Notes under the pieces: model-generated
Told to the model about the DNA's origin: nothing
What the model saw: the letters and a program-made list of their open reading frames with translations, nothing else
Database searches by the model: none
Part shown: in pieces, positions 60,101-64,000 of the stretch
Numbering within the stretch: the stretch's first letter is position 1
How the letters are laid out: each line of letters starts with the position of its first letter
Program-made: the position numbers and the translations under genes
Assembly: GCA_947652115.1 (NCBI GenBank)
Contig: OX393569.1
Coordinates: 15,335,270 to 15,399,269, forward strand
Direction of reading: 5' to 3'
Origin: Blastomussa wellsi
Lineage: Eukaryota > Cnidaria > Anthozoa > Scleractinia > Plerogyridae
DNA length: 64,000 bases

Positions 60101-60854
60101 ATTGTGGCAAATCATTAAATCCTTAAAATCTTCAAGGCTCTTGCAAGGATCTGCAGGGCCATTCTGTTTTTTATCCACACCCCTCACCGTTGACGAAAAT
60201 ACGCAACTTTCTTAAATCTTCAGAAAAAAGGCGTCTTTTCCCCTTACCCCCTCAGAAATATTCGAAAGATCAAAGAATCAAAGAATAATATTTTAGCGCT
60301 AAGTTATACCTAGCTTATTAGTCCTATCTTGTAATTTTTGGAATTTTTAGCATTTATATCTTGTAATTCTTACACAGCATGTCTGAAAACCAGCTTGCTG
60401 AGTCATTTACCGTGTTTTAAATAAAGTTGATTGATTGATTGAATGCCGACGGAGCTTAACGACTTTCGAGGGCTGGGGGGAGGGGGCAGATATAAAATGG
60501 AGTAGTCCACAAAGATCTCTATATTTAGGGTCTCAAGGGTTGGATCTTACCTTGGACACTTGATAAAAATTCACTTCCTGAAATTTCCTCCCTGTTCACA
60601 GAATTCAGTTAATCACTTTAGCTACCGCAGAAAACATTAAGCTTACAAGAGTTCAGCTGATGAAGTATACATAAGTAAACCTTTTCATGCCTGCATTGTG
60701 CGATTTTCATCCTTAGTTCATTTACATCGCATGCCACTGTTTCGTACGATGTGCGAATATTCCGTAGTTTCGTACTAGATTCGTTTTTATCCTTGTAGTT
60801 TCTATTCTTGTGACCTTTCCTTTTCCTTACAATTTGAAAGCCTTCGTCTGCCAT
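51406..60854 (-). CDS. SRRD: SRRD: SRR1-like domain protein (at least 6 exons)
   Basis: SRR1 family proteins are linked to circadian light input in plants and to haem metabolism in animals and yeast; the biochemical role is unsettled. Exons, in transcript order: 60681-60854 (MADEGFQIVRKRKGHKN), 60551-60587 (acceptor could be 60591), 58973-59157 (IADIVCYGIGKLTSCPIARY), 57996-58091 (ITGLCFIYEPHFSKDDKTVV), 56449-56597 (EGKRKVE ... LFFMLHCGKPLYNSVLWANW ... GNRFTSYEER) and 51406-51610 (NTFHHNDIFNDSAVHWFPHE ... DPEIVTMN). The motifs follow SRR1 order, including NE|EGKR and FND.SVHWFP. Exon 5 joins the last exon in frame, but an extra small exon cannot be excluded, because vertebrates have about 20 more residues here. 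The last intron is about 4.8 kb and contains a Ty3/gypsy element. Confidence 0.85.
51640..52290 (+). mobile_element. LINE 3' end fragment inside SRRD intron
   Basis: Frames read VNSNIIPDKITNLFSIANPH, then NRFVLPRFNLDIGRNSLRYR and GPLAWELTPISLKQSPLSK, a typical Jockey/CR1-like RT C-terminus, with internal stops. The 3' end ggtccacatcagcctctggc ... ccaaataaagtatgtatgtatc has a short tandem tail. Same family as the tail in DERL2 intron 4. Confidence 0.7.
52588..52637. repeat. Short perfect hairpin
   Basis: The 15-base arm gactagaatgtcat and its complement atgacattctagtc surround a 16-base loop. It lies in the large SRRD intron, upstream of the Ty3/gypsy element. Confidence 0.6.
52964..55791 (+). 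pseudogene. Ty3/gypsy retrotransposon pol (RT, RNase H, integrase), 5'-truncated and frameshifted
   Basis: Reverse transcriptase: VNYL-region TFATPYGRYRWRRLPFGL, catalytic FTKVDLASTCW and ECIADDVLIYG near 53570. RNase H: QCDISQAGLGAALMQ, EKEMLAIVFAVEKF and FSDHKPLEAIF. A frameshift and small deletion near 54250 lead to the integrase zinc-binding HNSHLGVNG ... CVYWPGM ... STCEACREC (54600-54780), then the catalytic core PWQRVAADLFE ... LVTGNGSHFTS (54795-55080) with a second shift near 55070 and the C-terminus to 55791. gag, protease and the 5' LTR are absent. Orientation is opposite to SRRD, in whose intron it lies. Confidence 0.88.
55905..56078 (+). repeat. 3' LTR of the Ty3/gypsy element
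   Basis: A purine-rich tract (aaaagggaggg) directly precedes TGTTATAATAGATG, and the segment ends CATAATATTACA, so the ends are TGT...ACA inverted repeats (TGTTATAATA / TAATATTACA). Length is about 174 bp. No matching 5' LTR is seen upstream of 52964. Confidence 0.78.
56808..56913. mobile_element. Inverted-repeat element (aacaactattcac ends)
   Basis: The left end aacaactattcac is matched by gtgaatagttgtt at the right, and an inner pair gaggtggc/gccactg-like flanks a gatatatac/gtaaatatc core. A sister element with the variant ends aacaattattccac lies at 57016-57133. Confidence 0.6.
57016..57133. mobile_element. Inverted-repeat element (aacaattattccac ends)
   Basis: The left end aacaattattccac pairs with gtggaataattgttt at the right; inner words gatagccaac/gttggctat and catatgag/ctcatat also pair. 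It has the same organisation as 56808-56913 but diverged sequence. It lies in an SRRD intron. Confidence 0.6.
59645..59800 (-). repeat. SINE fragment (body only)
   Basis: Contains actggcccatcagacca, gcttatcgcagtttctgtagc, ctactcccccctggatggg and acacctggtggagaga, the right part of the SINE family at 26363-26626. It is cut off at 59800, where a tRNA-like segment begins. Confidence 0.65.
59802..60098 (-). repeat. tRNA-like repeat, two partial copies with hairpin linker
   Basis: On the minus strand, 60098-60030 reads GGCTTCATAGCTCAGTTGGT AGAGC... and ends GGTTCGATTCCTGTTGAAGCC, giving a 7-bp acceptor stem and good A and B boxes. The anticodon arm is abnormal: only CAC/GTG can pair, around a 9-base loop. 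A second copy (59802-59855) shares ataccagtgtgatgctctac and is truncated. Between them is the aaataattcatatatgg hairpin sequence also seen at 44230. It is judged a tRNA-derived repeat, not a functional tRNA. Confidence 0.7.
60310..60450 (+). repeat. LINE 3' tail ending in GATT repeats
   Basis: The segment tcctatcttgtaatttttgg ... cttgctgagtcatttaccgtg ... aaataaagttgattgattgattg ends in a tandem GATT tail, in the style of the other LINE ends here. It lies in the SRRD region between exons 2 and 3. Confidence 0.5.
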
Positions 60855-60933
60855 TTTCTTTATAAATTAGCTACGTTTTCAACTAGCTCCCAGGGCCCAC
60901 TCTCTTAGTAGGAAAGACAATGGGATCATTCTC

Positions 60934-61001
60934 GTCCCCAGAGCCGCTTGTCCCTCTTAGCCGGCTGGGCCTGTGCACGAGGAACAAGTGGCTCTGGGGA
61001 C
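60934..61001. mobile_element. 68-bp hairpin element
   Basis: The left arm gtccccagagccgcttgt and the right arm acaagtggctctggggac are 18-bp inverted repeats with one mismatch. It lies upstream of the SRRD start codon and could sit in or near its promoter. Confidence 0.65.
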
Positions 61002-61863
61002 ACACGATTTGATTCGCTGAAATCAAAAAAAGGGAGTCCAATAACATCAGCCGTTTTAAAATCCTATATCGTTAGCACGTTTAGCAGGGAATGAGAGGGC
61101 CAGGGTAAATTCATTGGAGGATTCAAGCTGGCCTTGATTCAAAATAAAATTCCCTGACTTCCAATAATTTTTTTCCTGACCTGTGCCAACCCTGTATAAT
61201 GAACTACCATTGCGGAGCAGTATAGTCTCCCTCACAGTCGCTTTTGGGATGCCACAGTGCTCCCCTCCCTTGAGTGACATTGCAATAAAACGACTGTGAA
61301 GGAGAATAGAAGTAGCGATGCTCTTAGTTGTTGCAGTGGTTTATTGAGCCTGTTTACTACTGACTAAAAATAACAAGGAGACAATCCTTAGATATGTTTT
61401 TTTTTCAATTTGTAATAAAAATATGTGCTCAATATATAGCAAATCAACCACACTAGAACTGGTATAAATTCATGTGAAGTTCCCCTGTTGCCAACATCCA
61501 TTGGCTGTTGCGACAAATATCTCTTTTGCTTAGACAAAAACATAAGCAACAAATAAAATTTAGTTATGTTTGTAAAAAGAAAAATTAATATTGCTCTGTT
61601 TCTGATTAGATAAATAAGGTTTTGTTGATTTCAAAAGAACTAAAACACAACATTGATTATGATACTTTTCAAGAGTTCAGAGCAAAAAATATTTTAAAAT
61701 TACAGTGCATTTCAGTGTACATGTAATTCCTAAAATTATTTGAAGATTTAAAATATTCTAAAAGAGATATATTAAGTTAGTCCTCATTGAAAATAAAATG
61801 CGTGTACATCCCCTATTTACATTCATTCAAACTGAAGTCCTTATTTATAAACACGTGCATCTG
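61002..61863. other. Intergenic interval between SRRD and DCTPP1
   Basis: Holds a diverged relative of the ccatgactttcc repeat (61130-61200) and AT-rich sequence, probably including the DCTPP1 3' UTR. No exon is recognised. Confidence 0.5.
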
Positions 61864-63586
61864 TCAATGAGTGGAAGAATTTAATTCCTTGTATTCTGTG
61901 TATTTTTTGCTTGACCCCTTGACCAAATGAGCAGGATATTTCTTGGAATTTTCTGCTATTTTTGCAACTACCTCCTGTGGAAGATCAACATGACATTTTT
62001 CTGCCAGTCTGATCAGATAAATCAGTACATCACTAAGTTCTTGAGCAAGATGGTGCTTCTCTTTGGGTGACCAATCTGGTAGAAAAGAAAAAAATATATT
62101 TATGTTGAAAATACATGTATGCTAATTAAATGGTAATTATTTCCAACTTAGGGCCAATTTAGAGGGGTACTACACATACGGGCACCCCAAAATGCAGACA
62201 GTGCATACTGAATACATTTTTCTTGTACCAGTTCTGGTTTAACTTATGTCGGAATGTTTGTAATTTATCTGATCATATCCTGGCACTATTGTATCGATCC
62301 GGGATAACCAAGCACTCCGTCAGATTTCCGGAAAATTTTTTGTTTTCTTCAGCTGCAATGAATCAGATTCCTCAAATTGTACAAACACACAAATGGCAAA
62401 AGTGAGTATGATTGAATTCGAAAAATACTGAAATATTATAGTATGTACTCTTTGCAGACAGCAACTACGAGCAAATCATAGGCTTGATTATCATTATAAC
62501 ATGATTCATGTCATGAACATGTCATAATGTTATCACAAGGAACAAAGTCCCCCAGCACAGTCTAAATTGGCTCATAGAAATACAGAAGTGAAATAAATAA
62601 ACTTTCCAAATTCCCACAAGGGGATTTGTCAACACCTCAAACAACTGGGACACATTTTACATTAACAGAAGCTGCTCTGTCGTGTCTTTTGATCAGTAGA
62701 TACAGATGAAAAGTGTTCAGGGAGGCGTGGTGGCCTGATGATTCATGCCCAGGACTCCGGATTGAAAGGTCAAGGTTTGAGCCTTATCTAGGGCACTACG
62801 TTGTATTCTTGGACAAGACACTTAACTCTCGTAGCCTCTCTCTCCAACCAGGTGTATAAACGGGTATTGGGCAATCCTGCAATGGACAAGCATCCCATCC
62901 AGGGGGAGTAGAAACACTCCTAGTCGCTTCATGCTACGGAAACTGGGATGATAAGCAATGGTCTGATGGGCCACTTGCCTTGATCCAGTCTTTACCTTAC
63001 TGTAAGTTGTACTCGGGAAATTATAAGAATTTTGACAAAACAGAGACTTACCTGGAAGTCCCTCCTGTACTTCTCCTTTCCACTGGCTATAGAATTAAAC
63101 AATAAATTAAAAAAGAAATCAGTTAGGTTTTCAACTAATCATGAACCTTTTAAGAAAAATGCCAAACAAGAAAATGCTAAGTGGAGAAGTGTTGAAAATA
63201 GAGACTGAAATAACTATTGTAAATTTCTAGAAACTCAGCTGTATTCTATTCAGTGGAAATCTGTGGATCTGATTGGTTCTCCCACTGTTTTCTTTTTGCC
63301 AAGAGGCTCATAGTCTATTTGTTAACTAGTTTACAAAAGCTTGCAAATATCTATTGTTTATTAAGTTTTATGTCAACCATTGATTGTCTTCGTGAACCAC
63401 CACAACCTCAAGAAATAGCTTAATGTTTTGGTTTTGAATTAGAAGTCTCAGTTATACACCATCCATAGATTGAAAACAAAATTAAATTCTGCAAACAATG
63501 TTGATGAAGGTTTCCCAGACAAGTTCTTAAAGTTTTATAAACAATAGCACTTACAATAATTCAGCCACTTCTCCAACTTCTCCGAC
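61864..63586 (-). CDS. DCTPP1: DCTPP1: dCTP pyrophosphatase 1, 3' exons (gene runs off the right edge)
   Basis: DCTPP1 hydrolyses dCTP and modified dCTPs to the monophosphate and pyrophosphate, cleaning the nucleotide pool. Visible exons, in transcript order: 63555-63586 (VGEVGEVAEL), 63052-63086 (FQWKGEVQEGLP), 61864-62075 (DWSPKEKHHLAQELSDVLIY through GSSKKYTEYKELNSSTH, stop at 61864-61866). Phases are continuous. The all-alpha NTP pyrophosphatase metal site is present as the E..E of GEVGEVAE and the E..D of ELSDVLIY. The conserved VDLPQ, YPAHL and SSKKYTE elements are seen. The N-terminal exon or exons (start codon and substrate-binding RF.xER region) were not found up to 64000. Confidence 0.93.
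62724..62990 (+). repeat. tRNA-derived SINE copy
   Basis: Starts ggaggcgtggtggcctgatg, with a B-box-like gtcaaggtttgagcc, then ttcttggacaagacacttaa, accaggtgtataaac, acaagcatcccatccaggg, and ends gatgggccacttgcc. It is the plus-strand counterpart of 26363-26626, located in a DCTPP1 intron. Confidence 0.78.
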
Positions 63587-64000
63587 CTACAAAACAAGGA
63601 TTACACTGTGCTCTTATTTTCACAAAATGCAAACCCCTGAGAACTAAAGTGGCGATTACATGAGAGATTAGCTTGTCTTAGACTGCTTACGTACATATCA
63701 ATGTTATACTTGAGGAGGGGAGGGGGGGGGGGGCTGGGTGGGCTATTTTGACTGTGAGGTTTGTCCACAGGGTGGGGATTTTGGTCACTCACTCAAAGCA
63801 GCTTCGCGACAAAAAAACCCTCTGGCACCCATAGTACCCTAAGTGAGGTCAATGTTATTAATAATGGTAATAGGACTGAGTGGAGTCCAATTCGGTCTGT
63901 AATCATACGAGTGATTAGGGACCGATCGTTTATTACGTCCCAGGTGTGGTGTTTCTAAACTGTACCCCCCAAAAATAATTACTTAAGAAAATTATACCCC

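Overview
This is a eukaryotic, intron-rich, AT-rich nuclear window with no prokaryotic signals. Cnidarian origin, most likely an anthozoan such as a stony coral, is inferred from compact animal housekeeping genes with short exons, a dense load of short inverted-repeat elements, tRNA-like SINEs, Penelope-like, L1-like and Ty3/gypsy retroelement remains, and retained U12-type introns. The species cannot be fixed from the sequence alone.

Layout. (1) 1093-11729, minus: SUDS3 (Sds3 subunit of the Sin3 histone deacetylase complex), reconstructed here exon by exon (15 exons), with one intron that fits a U12-type AT-AC intron. (2) 12060-16583, plus: VPS29 (retromer), 6 exons, divergent from SUDS3 across about 330 bp. 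(3) 16600-20478: gene-free, repeat-rich. (4) 20479-24780, minus: DERL2 (Derlin-2, ER-associated degradation), 7 exons, with two consecutive introns of U12 type. (5) 24890-28190, plus: TIMM22 (mitochondrial carrier translocase), 4 exons, divergent from DERL2 with only 109 bp between the two start codons, and with a GC-AG intron. (6) 28200-34400: repeats, a Penelope-like fragment and inverted-repeat elements. (7) 34418-35776, minus: PGAP4/TMEM246 in one exon. (8) 39433-43340, plus: an L1-like LINE with ORF1 and ORF2, broken and lacking its 3' part. (9) 45730-46670: a decayed LINE with a younger insertion. (10) 47448-48608, plus: a single-exon GT92 glycosyltransferase, with a 3' remnant of a second copy at 50405-50600. 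(11) 51406-60854, minus: SRRD (SRR1-like), whose large last intron holds a 5'-truncated Ty3/gypsy element with its 3' LTR (52964-56078) and a LINE 3' end. (12) 61864-63586, minus: the 3' exons of DCTPP1, which continues beyond the right edge.

The host genes are unrelated housekeeping functions (chromatin, endosomal sorting, ER quality control, mitochondrial import, GPI-anchor glycosylation, nucleotide-pool cleaning); two divergent pairs probably share promoters. I found no CRISPR, operon or obvious new multi-gene system. The most distinctive signals are three introns with minor-spliceosome (U12) signatures in two genes, one AT-AC and two adjacent GT-AG, and a varied set of small inverted-repeat elements, some with visible target-site duplications.
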